Below, piece after piece: positions 23,452-33,124 of a stretch of DNA of 64,000 nt. The stretch lies in contig NZ_BSND01000004.1 of the NCBI RefSeq assembly GCF_030159795.1, positions 186,001 to 250,000 on the forward strand. Reading direction: 5' to 3'. The notes under the pieces are model-generated. The model searched no databases. It saw nothing but the letters and a program-made list of their open reading frames with translations, and was not told where the DNA came from. How positions within the stretch are numbered: the stretch's first letter is position 1; each line of letters begins with the position of its first letter. A program made the translations under genes and the position numbers. The stretch is from Methylophaga thalassica (GTDB lineage: Bacteria; Pseudomonadota; Gammaproteobacteria; Nitrosococcales; Methylophagaceae).

Positions 23452-26400
23452 TCAAATTGTCACTGAGTCTGTTCGTTTCGGCAGAAATTTATTAGCAACT
23501 CGTTCGTAAACGGCCAGCATGGCGGGTATCACCAATAAGACTAAAACTGTTGAAAACATCAGTCCAAATGACATGGAAACCGCCATGGGGATTAAAAACT
23601 GTGCCTGTAATGATGTTTCAAATAATAAAGGCGTGAGTCCGGCGATCGTCGTGAGTGAGGTCAACAACACCGCGCGAAGACGTTGTGTTGAGGCTTCAAT
23701 AATGGCTTGCTGTGCCGGCATTCCGGACTCGGTGAGTTGTTTGAAAAACGTCACCAGAATGATGGAATCATTCACAACAATGCCTGATAAACCAAAAATA
23801 CCAAACAAAGACAAAATGGTCAGATCAATACCGAGTAACCAATGTCCAATTAAGGCACCAATCAAGCCAAATGGAATCGCTGCCATTACCACCAGTGGCC
23901 AGCCATAGGATGAAAACACCCAGGCCAGCACCAAATAAATCATAATAAAGGCCAGCAATGTGCCTTGTGCCATATCTGACATGGTATCAGCCTGCTCTTC
24001 TGCTCGGCCTTCATAACCAACTTTCACGCCGTATTTAGATGATATTTCAGGTAAAAAAGCCTTTTTCATATCTTCTAAAATGACATTATTGTTATTCACT
24101 ACAGAGTCTACTGTCGCGGTGATATGTATCGCTAACTGACTGTCGGTATGCCTGAGCACATCAAAGCCGCGGCGTGACTCAAACTCAACGACACTGGATA
24201 AGGGCGCACTCCCGCCATTAGGCAAACGCAACATGAAGTTTTCTAATGTCGCCAGGGTGTTACGCTCGGCATCAGGCAACATGACACGTACTTCAACCTC
24301 ATCATCACCATCCTGAAAAATCTGAACTAATTGCCCATCAAACGCGGCCCGTAACTGGCGCCCTACGTTTTCAACGGTTAACCCCAGCACTTCGCCCTGG
24401 CCTTTTATCCGATAAATCAGCTGTTCCTGACCATAAGGCATATCATCTTCAATGGCGCTGACACCGTTGTAATTTTTTAATTGTTCAGCCACCTCATGTG
24501 CGGCTTTTTTTAATTGCTGCGCCGCAGCGCCAGTGAGGCGAATATCAATATCACTCCCAGGTGGGCCACCACGCGCTTCACTGATGGTAAATGTCTCAAT
24601 CCCCGGCGGTAAGCTGATATGTTCACGCCAGTCGTTAATAAAATCTTTGTTTCTGATATCACGTTGGTCTGGCGATATCATCTCCAGCTGAACAGAGCCG
24701 AAACGCTCGTCTGCTTGGCTGCTACTGACATTAGAATTTGCAGATGAAGCACTGCCCAGTCGAGTGACCGCCATTTTGACAATGCGTTGTTCATAGTCCG
24801 CTTCAGCTTCATCGAGTGCCAGATTGATATGTTGTAAAAATTGCTCAACATCCTGCTTCGGTGTGCCGGCGACAAAGCGAGCATTAGCGGTAATTGTGGT
24901 GCCTTCCGGTGATGGAAAGAAGTTAAACAGGATTCTGCCACTGGCCAGCAAGCTGATTGAAATGATCAATAAAGCCAGTGTGAGGCTAATGGTCACCGCA
25001 CTGTTTTTCACAGCCATAGTCACTAACGGTCTGAAAAACTGCTCACGAAAATGCTCAAACTTTTCATCCAACCAGCGTCTTAACCGACCTGGATCAAGAT
25101 GATGCATTGTATGAAAAGTATGGCGTAAGTGGCCGGGAAGTATAAGAAAACTTTCTACAAGTGAAGCAATGATTACACAAATCACCACAAAGGGGATATC
25201 GAATAAGATATTGCCAATCACTCCACTGATAAGCATCAGCGGTAAAAAGGCTGCAATGGTGGTTAAAGAAGAAGAAATCACTGGCGCCAGCATTCGCCTT
25301 GCCCCGCCCTCAGCGGCTAATAATGAGCGTTCTCCACTTTGATAGTGTGATAACGCATCTTCACCCACCACAATCGCATCATCAACAATAATCCCCAGCG
25401 CCATGATCAAGGCAAACAGGCTGATCATATTAATGCTACCGCCCAATATATACAGCACGGTCAATGCAGCCATAAAAGAAACGGGAATACCCACGGCTAC
25501 CCAAAAAGCCACTCTGCCGTGTAGGAATAAGAAAAGGATAGCCAACACCAGTAATAAGCCACTGAGACCATTACTGAGCAGCAAATTGATGCGTTCCTGT
25601 ATCAGTGACCAACTGGCATCATAAACGCGGATATCTACACCTTTGGGTAAGCTGGGTTTAGCCTGTTCCAGCCAGTTTTCCATAATCCTCGCTGATTCAA
25701 GGGCATCGGCATTTTCTGTTCGTTGCAATGCAATTTCAACGGCGGGTTGTCCGTGATAAAAGACTTTCACCTGATCACGCATAGCGCGGCGTTCCACATC
25801 AGCCACATCGTCAAGCAGTAGACGACGTCCCTGATAATCACTTTTTAAAGAGATACTGCCAAAGGCATCAGCATTCCGGCGTTGGTCAAGACTACGAATT
25901 TGCCGGGTCGTTTCACCATTGCCAATCTCGCCTGCCGGTAAATCCTGACTCTGGTCAGCGACGCGTTGACTGACATCACCAAAACTTAAACCCAAAGACT
26001 CTAGTGTCGAGGTGCTGACTTTAATCGCCATCTCTTCATCTGGTAATCCGGTGATAGTGACTCGTGAAATACCGGCATCCAGCAGTTCGTGTTCAATTTG
26101 ATGAACTAAGCCACGGAGTTCGTCTAAATGACCGTCGGTAGTGACCAATAATCGGGCAACATTGTCATAGTGTGTGGCAATGCTGATTTCGGGTGTTTCA
26201 GCATCCTTAGGCAGGTTGCGGAGCCGGGCAACATGATCTTTCACCTGATCAAGCGCCGGGCCCATCTCAGTGCCTTCATCAAACTCCAATGTCACCAGAG
26301 ACGAACCATAAGATGAGGTCGAGGTCATTTTGTCGACATAATCGATGGTGCGAAGCTCTTGCTCAATACGGCTGGTTAACGAGTCTTCCACATCTTCTGC

Positions 26401-26586
26401 ACTGGCACCGCGCCAGACCACATTGATAGTAATCACATCCAAGGCGAAGTTTGGAAAAAACTGGGTATTGAGTTTGCTCAATGATACAAAACCACCAATC
26501 AACATCATCAGCATCAACAGGTTTGCTGCAACCTTATGTTGAGCAAAAATACCAATGATATCTGCGCGATGGGTGGTGGAACTCAC
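23452..26586 (-). CDS. RND efflux permease (AcrB/HAE-like)
   Basis: This 1044-residue inner-membrane proton-driven pump has the RND plan of two six-helix bundles and two large periplasmic loops. Motifs include NTQFFPNFALDVI at the start, LEFDEGTEMGPALDQVKDHV in the first porter domain, ALGIIVDDAIVVGEDAL in helix 4, and FGIFGLSGIVVNDSIIL in helix 10. The paired aspartates of the proton relay (VDDAIV) are present. The loop sequence resembles the organic-compound branch rather than the metal branch. It overlaps the adaptor gene by 4 bases. Confidence 0.92.
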   Translation of the reverse strand: MSSTTHRADIIGIFAQHKVAANLLMLMMLIGGFVSLSKLNTQFFPNFALDVITINVVWRGASAEDVEDSLTSRIEQELRTIDYVDKMTSTSSYGSSLVTLEFDEGTEMGPALDQVKDHVARLRNLPKDAETPEISIATHYDNVARLLVTTDGHLDELRGLVHQIEHELLDAGISRVTITGLPDEEMAIKVSTSTLESLGLSFGDVSQRVADQSQDLPAGEIGNGETTRQIRSLDQRRNADAFGSISLKSDYQGRRLLLDDVADVERRAMRDQVKVFYHGQPAVEIALQRTENADALESARIMENWLEQAKPSLPKGVDIRVYDASWSLIQERINLLLSNGLSGLLLVLAILFLFLHGRVAFWVAVGIPVSFMAALTVLYILGGSINMISLFALIMALGIIVDDAIVVGEDALSHYQSGERSLLAAEGGARRMLAPVISSSLTTIAAFLPLMLISGVIGNILFDIPFVVICVIIASLVESFLILPGHLRHTFHTMHHLDPGRLRRWLDEKFEHFREQFFRPLVTMAVKNSAVTISLTLALLIISISLLASGRILFNFFPSPEGTTITANARFVAGTPKQDVEQFLQHINLALDEAEADYEQRIVKMAVTRLGSASSANSNVSSSQADERFGSVQLEMISPDQRDIRNKDFINDWREHISLPPGIETFTISEARGGPPGSDIDIRLTGAAAQQLKKAAHEVAEQLKNYNGVSAIEDDMPYGQEQLIYRIKGQGEVLGLTVENVGRQLRAAFDGQLVQIFQDGDDEVEVRVMLPDAERNTLATLENFMLRLPNGGSAPLSSVVEFESRRGFDVLRHTDSQLAIHITATVDSVVNNNNVILEDMKKAFLPEISSKYGVKVGYEGRAEEQADTMSDMAQGTLLAFIMIYLVLAWVFSSYGWPLVVMAAIPFGLIGALIGHWLLGIDLTILSLFGIFGLSGIVVNDSIILVTFFKQLTESGMPAQQAIIEASTQRLRAVLLTSLTTIAGLTPLLFETSLQAQFLIPMAVSMSFGLMFSTVLVLLVIPAMLAVYERVANKFLPKRTDSVTI

Positions 26587-27821
26587 AACTTGGTCTCAAC
26601 CGCTAAACCGGTGATGGCATTGGGAAGCTGAGTAGTGACAATTAAATCACCGCTAGCAATCTCGTCACTTCGGATTAATAAACGATGTTGATTATCTTTG
26701 CCGACGACTTCTCCTACGCGTTCAATGGTGACGGCTTTTAAGTGACCATCTTCAATCAGATAGACACGGTCCAAACCATATAAAGCACTGAATGGCAGCT
26801 CGATCACGTTGTGCTGTTCTGATAGCTGTAACTGCAGCTCAACAAAGGTACCAAGCGGTAAGTTATTTGGATGATTCACTAAGCGAAACAAGCCGTCGAT
26901 ACCACCACTATCAAGCCTGACTTCACCTGAAAGCCGTTTTAATTCAAGCTTAACCAGTTCATCATCAATCATCGCCGTCGCCTGAATAAGCTGATGGCGT
27001 TGCATCATTTGTCGGATTTGTTGGCTATAACGTCCTGGAATCTGCGCCCGCACTTCCAGATTATTGAGATCGTAGACATTAATCAGACTATCACCGGGTC
27101 TGACCCGATCACCCACGGCAACATTTAGCTTCGCCACCCGGCTCGGGAACGGTGCTCTGATATCTGTTCGTTCTAGATTGACTTCACTTTGCTTCAGCAA
27201 GGCTTCTGCCCGTTTTTTTGATGCTTCTAGCTGGGCGATTCGTGAAGGGTGCTCAGCAATATCATTTTGTAACTGCTTTAGCGCCAGCTCTTGTTGCTGA
27301 TAAGCGGCCGAAGATTCATCCAAAGCCGCTTGTGAGGTTAATTTATTTTGTTCGAGTTTTTTTGTGCGTTGCACCGCTTTATCGGCGAGGTTAACAAGTT
27401 GTTTTTGATTTTCTAATAATGCGAGATCACGTTGATAGCGGACATTTTCATTGGCAATTGAAGCGATAATTTCATCGACATCGGCCTGACGCTGCTGTTT
27501 TACTAGTTCAACATCTGTTTTATCCAATTGCAGCAGCAACTCTCCCTGAGTCACGGTTTCACCTTCTAACACCAGAACTTGCTCGACATCGGCTTCGACA
27601 GCCGCTTTTAGCGTGGCATCACGAGGGGTTTCAATGCGTCCATATACGGTGACTTGAGGACTTACCGTGGTCATCTGCGCTGCTATCGCATTCACCAGCC
27701 AGGCTTTTTGCTGTGTATCCTTTGGCGTGGCTTTTGGTTTCGTCGCAACAAGCACCACGACAATCAGAATGGTCAGGCCAAGAATTAATACCGGTAATAA
27801 AAATTTTTTCAGCTTGACCAT
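26583..27821 (-). CDS. RND periplasmic adaptor subunit
   Basis: This 412-residue membrane fusion protein has a signal-anchor helix (about 9-28). Its barrel-sandwich halves are LKAAVEADVEQVLVLEGETV and DIRAPFPSRVAKLNVAVGDRV, with a long coiled-coil hairpin between them (about 110-215) and a beta-barrel and C-terminal domain after. It belongs to the HlyD/AcrA class and works with the RND pump whose start it overlaps. It follows rapA by 16 bases in the same direction, so the exporter may be transcribed from the rapA promoter. Confidence 0.9.
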   Translation of the reverse strand: MVKLKKFLLPVLILGLTILIVVVLVATKPKATPKDTQQKAWLVNAIAAQMTTVSPQVTVYGRIETPRDATLKAAVEADVEQVLVLEGETVTQGELLLQLDKTDVELVKQQRQADVDEIIASIANENVRYQRDLALLENQKQLVNLADKAVQRTKKLEQNKLTSQAALDESSAAYQQQELALKQLQNDIAEHPSRIAQLEASKKRAEALLKQSEVNLERTDIRAPFPSRVAKLNVAVGDRVRPGDSLINVYDLNNLEVRAQIPGRYSQQIRQMMQRHQLIQATAMIDDELVKLELKRLSGEVRLDSGGIDGLFRLVNHPNNLPLGTFVELQLQLSEQHNVIELPFSALYGLDRVYLIEDGHLKAVTIERVGEVVGKDNQHRLLIRSDEIASGDLIVTTQLPNAITGLAVETKL

Positions 27822-27837
27822 CCTGGGCTCAGTCTCT

Positions 27838-30687
27838 TTAGTTATTGGGTTCTGTCACTATAGCAACCCTGATGGCATCCAGTGATAATGAAGCCGATTG
27901 GATACCGCTATTCAACTTATCTTGACGCTGTTTCAGGTAATCCAGTTCTTGTGGGCGGATATTTGGATTGACCTTCGCTAGTGCGCTGAGCCGTTGATAC
28001 TCTTGCTCCAATTCATTGTTCATATTGTCCAGCGCTTCTTGTTTAAGCGTTTTTTCCATATCAACAACCGCTTTTTTGGCTTGCTCCAGCAAGTTTTCCA
28101 CGGGACTTCGGGCATGACGAATCAGTTCTTGTGCGGTGGCGCGCGGAATACGCCCTGCCATTTTATTAAAATCCTGCTCTTCAAACAGGGTTTGATATTG
28201 CCTGCCACGCTCATCAACCACCAGTCTGATATGGCTTTCAGAAATAAAACGCTGAATCTGTAAGTCACGTTCAGACACGGTTCGCATAACAAATATCGCT
28301 TCAAGTAACAGGCTGCCAGCTTTCACCTCATCTGTTGCCAGTGTGCAGAAAGCGCTATTACCAAGCTCACTATTTAACACCATATCAATGGCGCCCAGCA
28401 CCATAGGATGTTCCCAGGTCAGGAATGTCATGTCTTCACGCCCTAAGGCTTTATGACGCTGATAGGTGGCGGTTAGACCTTCATCTGGCAGCTCTGGGAA
28501 CTGGGTCTGCATATGAGTGCCAGGCTCGATAATAATACTGTCGCTACTATGCGGCTGTTGATCCACACCAAAGGCATCAAACACATCATCCATAAAGCCC
28601 GCTAATTCAAGTGAACGTGACAGCGACTCGACTTCGCCGACCACATATTCGGCATGGGATTCATTATAAGAATGGCGTTCCAGTAAACGGTGACGACCCG
28701 ACTGTAATTCAGCCAGGGTTTGCTCAGTCACTTTTTGTGTTTGTTTTATTAAACTGTCTAATGCTTTGTTGTTTCCAGGTTCTGCCATTGCGGCTTGTAA
28801 CTGTTGTTTGGTCTCTCCGGCAATACGTTGCCCTGCTGCCAAAACCTGTTCAAACGCATTCATACCATCGTGATACCAATGCAATAACACAGACTGAGCT
28901 GTACCCGCATAATAAGGCACATGAATATGCACATCATGATGCTGACCGATACGGTCTAAACGGCCGATCCGCTGTTCCAGCAAGTCCGGATTTACCGGTA
29001 AATCAAATAACACCAGATGATGCGAGAACTGAAAGTTACGCCCTTCACTGCCAATTTCAGAACAAACAAGGCATTGTGCCCCTTCTTCATCATCGGCAAA
29101 ATAGGCCGCCGCCCGGTCACGGTTCACCAGGCTTAAACCTTCGTGGAATACCGCTGAACGGATGCCTTGATTAATATTCAGGTAGTTTTCAAGCTGCTGA
29201 GCTGTGTCAGCTTGAGCACAGATAATCAAAATCTTGTCATCACGGTGTGCTTTTAAGAAATCGACCAGCCAGCTCACACGGCTATCATTTTTTAACCAGT
29301 CAGCCTCAGTAAAATGCTGCTCTGGCAAAATAATATGGCTCACCTCTTCACCGACCAACGCTTGCGGAAGTGACAATTCATACTGATGAAGAATACGGTT
29401 GGGGAAACCTTTCACTACATCACGTGTATTGCGATACAACACCCGACCAGTACCGTGTCTGTCGAGCAATTGTTGAATCGCATCCACTTTAGCGACTGTA
29501 AACTGGTCTTCTGAGCTTAATTGCTGAAATAACAGCTCATCGATGTAGTCCTTAAGCTGCGACTGCTGTGCTGCTGATAATTGTGCCCAGGTTTCAGCCG
29601 CATCAAGCTGTTCAATTAATTCGCTGACCGGTTGATAAGCTGCTTCCTGTTTCACGAAGTCATCAAAATCAAAGAACTTATCTGAGTCTAATAAACGCAG
29701 ACGCGCAAAATGGCTTTCGATGCCTAATTGCTCCGGCGTCGCAGTTAATAACAATAAAGCAGGAATTTGTGCGGCCAGTGTTTCTATCAGTTGATAACCT
29801 TCGCTTGACTGTTCAGGTGACCACGCCAGATGATGGGCTTCATCAACAATTAGCATATCCCACTGGGCTGCCAGCATATCCATTTGCATTTGCGGATTGG
29901 CTAATAAATCGTTCAAACCACACAGAACAAATTGTGCACTGTCAAAAGGATTACCTTCATCCAGCTCTTGCAGTGCTTCATGGCGCTCATGATCAATCAA
30001 TGTGAATGTCAGATTAAAACGGCGTAGCATTTCAACCAGCCATTGATGTAATAAGGCATCAGGTACCACAATAAGCGCGCGTCTGACCTGGCCCGATAAC
30101 ACTTGTTTATGTAGAATCAAACCCGCTTCGATGGTTTTACCTAAGCCCACTTCATCGGCTAATAACACCCTCGGCGCGAAACGCTGTGCCACTTGTTGAG
30201 CAATATAGAGTTGATGAGGTAAAAGCTGAACTCGTCCACCTAATAATCCATATACAGGTGACTTCACCAGTTCATGTTGATAACTGAGTGTTTTGGCACG
30301 TAATTCAAACTGACTGTTTTTATCGACCTGCCCGGCAAAAAAGCGATCCTGCGGTTGATTAAAGTGCACACGGCTATCCAAATCCATTTCGTGGATACTG
30401 ATCGGCTCACCCGCCTCTGTATCACCTTGATAGATATAACAGCCATTAAAGGGCTGCACGGCACTAATCACAAAACTCACGTCTTCACGGGTGCTGACCT
30501 TATCACCTTCAGAATAGATAACCCGACTCAATGGCGCATTATCGGCAGCATAAAAACGACTTTCTGCTGCGGCAGGAAAAAATACTTCAATACGACGTCC
30601 GCTGCTTTCCTGAATAATACCCAGACCCAGCTCTGCTTCACTGTTACTGACCCAGCGCTGACCTACGATAAATGCACTATCTGACAA
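27838..30687 (-). CDS. rapA: RNA polymerase-associated ATPase RapA
   Basis: RapA (HepA) is a Swi2/Snf2 ATPase that binds RNA polymerase and helps it to recycle. The 949-residue product matches the expected length. It has the N-terminal Tudor-like part (FIVGQRWVSNSEAELGLG), Walker A DEVGLGKT at 178-185, DEAH at 282-285, LLTATPEQLG, and the helicase C-terminal motifs GSEGRNFQFSHHLVLFDLP and EQRIGRLDRIGQ. The C-terminal Rap domain follows. It is the first gene of a run that continues into the RND exporter. Confidence 0.95.
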   Translation of the reverse strand: MSDSAFIVGQRWVSNSEAELGLGIIQESSGRRIEVFFPAAAESRFYAADNAPLSRVIYSEGDKVSTREDVSFVISAVQPFNGCYIYQGDTEAGEPISIHEMDLDSRVHFNQPQDRFFAGQVDKNSQFELRAKTLSYQHELVKSPVYGLLGGRVQLLPHQLYIAQQVAQRFAPRVLLADEVGLGKTIEAGLILHKQVLSGQVRRALIVVPDALLHQWLVEMLRRFNLTFTLIDHERHEALQELDEGNPFDSAQFVLCGLNDLLANPQMQMDMLAAQWDMLIVDEAHHLAWSPEQSSEGYQLIETLAAQIPALLLLTATPEQLGIESHFARLRLLDSDKFFDFDDFVKQEAAYQPVSELIEQLDAAETWAQLSAAQQSQLKDYIDELLFQQLSSEDQFTVAKVDAIQQLLDRHGTGRVLYRNTRDVVKGFPNRILHQYELSLPQALVGEEVSHIILPEQHFTEADWLKNDSRVSWLVDFLKAHRDDKILIICAQADTAQQLENYLNINQGIRSAVFHEGLSLVNRDRAAAYFADDEEGAQCLVCSEIGSEGRNFQFSHHLVLFDLPVNPDLLEQRIGRLDRIGQHHDVHIHVPYYAGTAQSVLLHWYHDGMNAFEQVLAAGQRIAGETKQQLQAAMAEPGNNKALDSLIKQTQKVTEQTLAELQSGRHRLLERHSYNESHAEYVVGEVESLSRSLELAGFMDDVFDAFGVDQQPHSSDSIIIEPGTHMQTQFPELPDEGLTATYQRHKALGREDMTFLTWEHPMVLGAIDMVLNSELGNSAFCTLATDEVKAGSLLLEAIFVMRTVSERDLQIQRFISESHIRLVVDERGRQYQTLFEEQDFNKMAGRIPRATAQELIRHARSPVENLLEQAKKAVVDMEKTLKQEALDNMNNELEQEYQRLSALAKVNPNIRPQELDYLKQRQDKLNSGIQSASLSLDAIRVAIVTEPNN

Positions 30688-30893
30688 TGTGGTTTGCTCC
30701 GTAATTTCATAATTTTTTATTCAACACCTTGTTGCTAAGCTGTTATGCGGCGATAGAATGAGATCATCCTCTTCAATCAGACTGACGCTAAGCCATAAAC
30801 TAGGCTCAGCAAGTTGCCTTATAGCCCCGACAAAATGTTGGTAGGCACAATATGGTAAATTGTTGGCTTATTTTTTCCTATAGCCGAGTGTTC

Positions 30894-31478
30894 ATGGCCA
30901 CAGAATTTTACACTGTAGAAACCACGACTGAAGTGGAATATGAAATAAAAAAATCCCGATTTATTGGCGTTATCATGCCCTGCCAAAGTGAAGATGACGC
31001 TCTTCGTAAATTAGGTCAGCTGGCCCGGCAACACCCACAAGCTAATCATCTCGCTTTTGCCTGGCGTATTCGCCAACCAGAAGGTTTTTTGACCGAACGT
31101 TTTCATGATGCAGGTGAACCCTCCGGCACCGCAGGTCGTCCGATACTGGCGCCGTTAGAAGGACAGGATCTGATTAATACCGTGATTGGTGTGATCCGTT
31201 ATTTTGGTGGCATCAAACTCGGTACCGGCGGTCTTACCCGTGCTTATGGTGCAGCCGCAAAACAAGCGATTGCCGAAGCGAATATTGTTAAATGGGTAGA
31301 AATGGCACAAATGACATTAGAGATTGATTACTCCCAACTTCAGTTGCTGGAATATCAACTCAAACAGCTACGCGGGGAAATCATTGAGCAGAATTTTACT
31401 GATAAAGTCGTCGTTACCCTGGTGTTACCCGCCCAACATCAGCAGGCTATCCGCCAACAATTTATAGCGAGCTATTAG
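30894..31478 (+). CDS. yigZ: YigZ/IMPACT family protein
   Basis: This 194-residue protein of the IMPACT family has an RNase PH/ribosomal S5-like fold; the bacterial members may bind RNA or the ribosome. EIKKSRFIGVIMPC, the AWRI segment, GEPSGTAGRPILAPLEG and VIRYFGGIKLGTGGLTRAY are strongly conserved signatures. I take ATG 30894 as the start, since the family begins shortly before this stretch, rather than 30852. Its 3' end overlaps the convergent methyltransferase gene by 17 bases. Confidence 0.92.
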   Translation: MATEFYTVETTTEVEYEIKKSRFIGVIMPCQSEDDALRKLGQLARQHPQANHLAFAWRIRQPEGFLTERFHDAGEPSGTAGRPILAPLEGQDLINTVIGVIRYFGGIKLGTGGLTRAYGAAAKQAIAEANIVKWVEMAQMTLEIDYSQLQLLEYQLKQLRGEIIEQNFTDKVVVTLVLPAQHQQAIRQQFIASY

Positions 31479-32106
31479 CTTGGAATTGAATTAAGCGACC
31501 TTCAATCATTGCTTTCTTAAATCCATATTTATCAGCAATATAACTTACAGTATTACGATGATACATGAAGACATGTGTCGGGTCGTTTTTATAATTCCAG
31601 CGATGAAAATCGATACCTTCATGGTAGATTTCTGTCATACAAAACAGTCGACCACCAGGCTTCAAGAGCTTTCTTAACTGAGCAAAGCTTTGTGCAGGGT
31701 GATGAAAATGTTCAATGACTTCGCAACTGCAAATATAGTCATATCGCTGCTCTAAAAGTGCGTCATCATTAAAAAATAAAGGGTCATACGCGGCAATAGC
31801 AAAACCTGCTTGCTGCAGTACATGAGTAATGACCGGGGCATGACCGGCACCGAAATCCAACCCCTGTTGGTGAGATTGAAACAATTGCTGAACGAGTTGG
31901 GTAATCGGGGCAACAAATCGCTGAAAGCGGCTGTCTTCCACATCATTCAAATGTTCCAGATAACGCCGTTGTTCTGCTTCACGATCCGGCCATAAAGCCG
32001 GATCCATGAAAATGCCATAACAAAACTGACATTGATGATATAAATGTTTTTTGAACTGATAAAACTCACTGGCCTGATGCTGGCACAGCGGACAAATAAC
32101 ACTCAT
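31462..32106 (-). CDS. Class I SAM-dependent methyltransferase with N-terminal zinc ribbon
   Basis: This 214-residue protein starts with two CxxC pairs (Cys5/Cys8 and Cys26/Cys29) that could form a zinc ribbon. A methyltransferase domain follows with motif I GLDFGAGHAP, then YDYICSCEVIEHFHHP and LLKPGGRLFCMTE. The arrangement resembles enzymes that methylate small molecules or sugars (Methyltransf_23-like), but the substrate is unknown. Its ATG directly abuts the stop of the DUF445 gene upstream. Confidence 0.85.
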   Translation of the reverse strand: MSVICPLCQHQASEFYQFKKHLYHQCQFCYGIFMDPALWPDREAEQRRYLEHLNDVEDSRFQRFVAPITQLVQQLFQSHQQGLDFGAGHAPVITHVLQQAGFAIAAYDPLFFNDDALLEQRYDYICSCEVIEHFHHPAQSFAQLRKLLKPGGRLFCMTEIYHEGIDFHRWNYKNDPTHVFMYHRNTVSYIADKYGFKKAMIEGRLIQFQANSSL

Positions 32107-32829
32107 CTATAGTGGTAAGAAGCTGGTAATAAAACCAATCAAACCACCAAATACCCCACCCCAGACAACTAACCAGCCTAAATGGGTACGAATCATGTCC
32201 TGAACAATGTTTTTCACCATTTGTGGTGTCAGTTCTTCCAGTCGTGATTCCACAATATGCTCAATTTGTAGATGAATATCATCAAACACTGCATGACTGT
32301 TTAACTTAGATCGGACACTTTGCTGAAAAGAATCGCTATGGGCAATATCATCCAGCGAGCGCGTCATCTTTTTAATAAAAGGTTCACGTAGCGGCTCTAA
32401 AGCAGACTTGCCGCCAAACATCGATAACATACTGCCAAAAGACGACTCCATGATTGTAGCGACAAGGCTATCGTAGACGGGCTCTAAGTCAGTATTTTCA
32501 ATCACATCGGAGAAATCCAGCGGATGTTGAGAATTATCTGACACTAATTCAGCCAGAAACCGATCGACATTGTCTTTACTGAAAAATTGCTGCATCACCA
32601 GCTTATGAATGCCCGCTTTAAACTCTTCAAAGCGCTCAACAATCACGCCAGAACCATATAGTCCTGGGACTTTCTCAAACAGCATATGAATGGCAATCCA
32701 GTTAGTCAGACTGCCAGCCAGAGCAAACAAACCTGTGGCCAGAATGGCTTTTGAAGCTAGAGAATCAACAAATAAACCGGTGGCAACAAAGGTGGCAGCC
32801 ACCAGATGGGTAATTAAACTCTTATTCAT
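32107..32829 (-). CDS. DUF445 family membrane protein
   Basis: This 240-residue membrane protein has two N-terminal helices (about 7-45) and one at the C-terminus (about 217-238), with a helical middle domain. NWIAIHMLFEKVPGLYGSGVI and HLGWLVVWGGVFGGLIGF are typical of the DUF445 family, whose function is unknown. It overlaps the 94-residue hypothetical gene upstream by 8 bases. Confidence 0.8.
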   Translation of the reverse strand: MNKSLITHLVAATFVATGLFVDSLASKAILATGLFALAGSLTNWIAIHMLFEKVPGLYGSGVIVERFEEFKAGIHKLVMQQFFSKDNVDRFLAELVSDNSQHPLDFSDVIENTDLEPVYDSLVATIMESSFGSMLSMFGGKSALEPLREPFIKKMTRSLDDIAHSDSFQQSVRSKLNSHAVFDDIHLQIEHIVESRLEELTPQMVKNIVQDMIRTHLGWLVVWGGVFGGLIGFITSFLPL

Positions 32830-33106
32830 CGGTCCATTTAGTTAATGCGTTGATAATCTGCGATGCTTGATCACGGCTGGAAATATTAAATTTCGAGCGT
32901 TGGCTGTACTCGCCATTACGCTTCTGGTATCGACGAATGGTGTATTTATCCGGACCAAACTCGCCTGTTTTACGATCTAAATCCTGATAACGGAACATCA
33001 CTGTTGCCCACGCACCTTTGGTTAAGATGACTTTATCTAACTCTTTAACCGTCATGGTATCGCCTTCATGATATTCAACGGTTAATTCGTCTACTGTCTC
33101 AGCCAT
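32822..33106 (-). CDS. Small conserved hypothetical protein
   Basis: This is a 94-residue soluble protein with an AGGAG ribosome site. The middle looks like a five-strand beta sheet with many basic residues (ATVMFRYQDLDRKTGEFG, YTIRRYQKRNGEYSQRSKF), and the end is a helix (DQASQIINALTKWTDE). The layout recalls small single-strand nucleic acid binding proteins of the PC4 type, but I cannot confirm this. It lies between the M18 peptidase and DUF445 genes in the same direction. Confidence 0.6.
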   Translation of the reverse strand: MAETVDELTVEYHEGDTMTVKELDKVILTKGAWATVMFRYQDLDRKTGEFGPDKYTIRRYQKRNGEYSQRSKFNISSRDQASQIINALTKWTDE

Positions 33107-33124
33107 AGAATAAAAACTCCTAGA

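Noticed and set aside
28611-29174. 187-codon plus-strand frame inside rapA
   Set aside because: It is antisense to a strongly conserved gene, has no family features and is a frame shadow.
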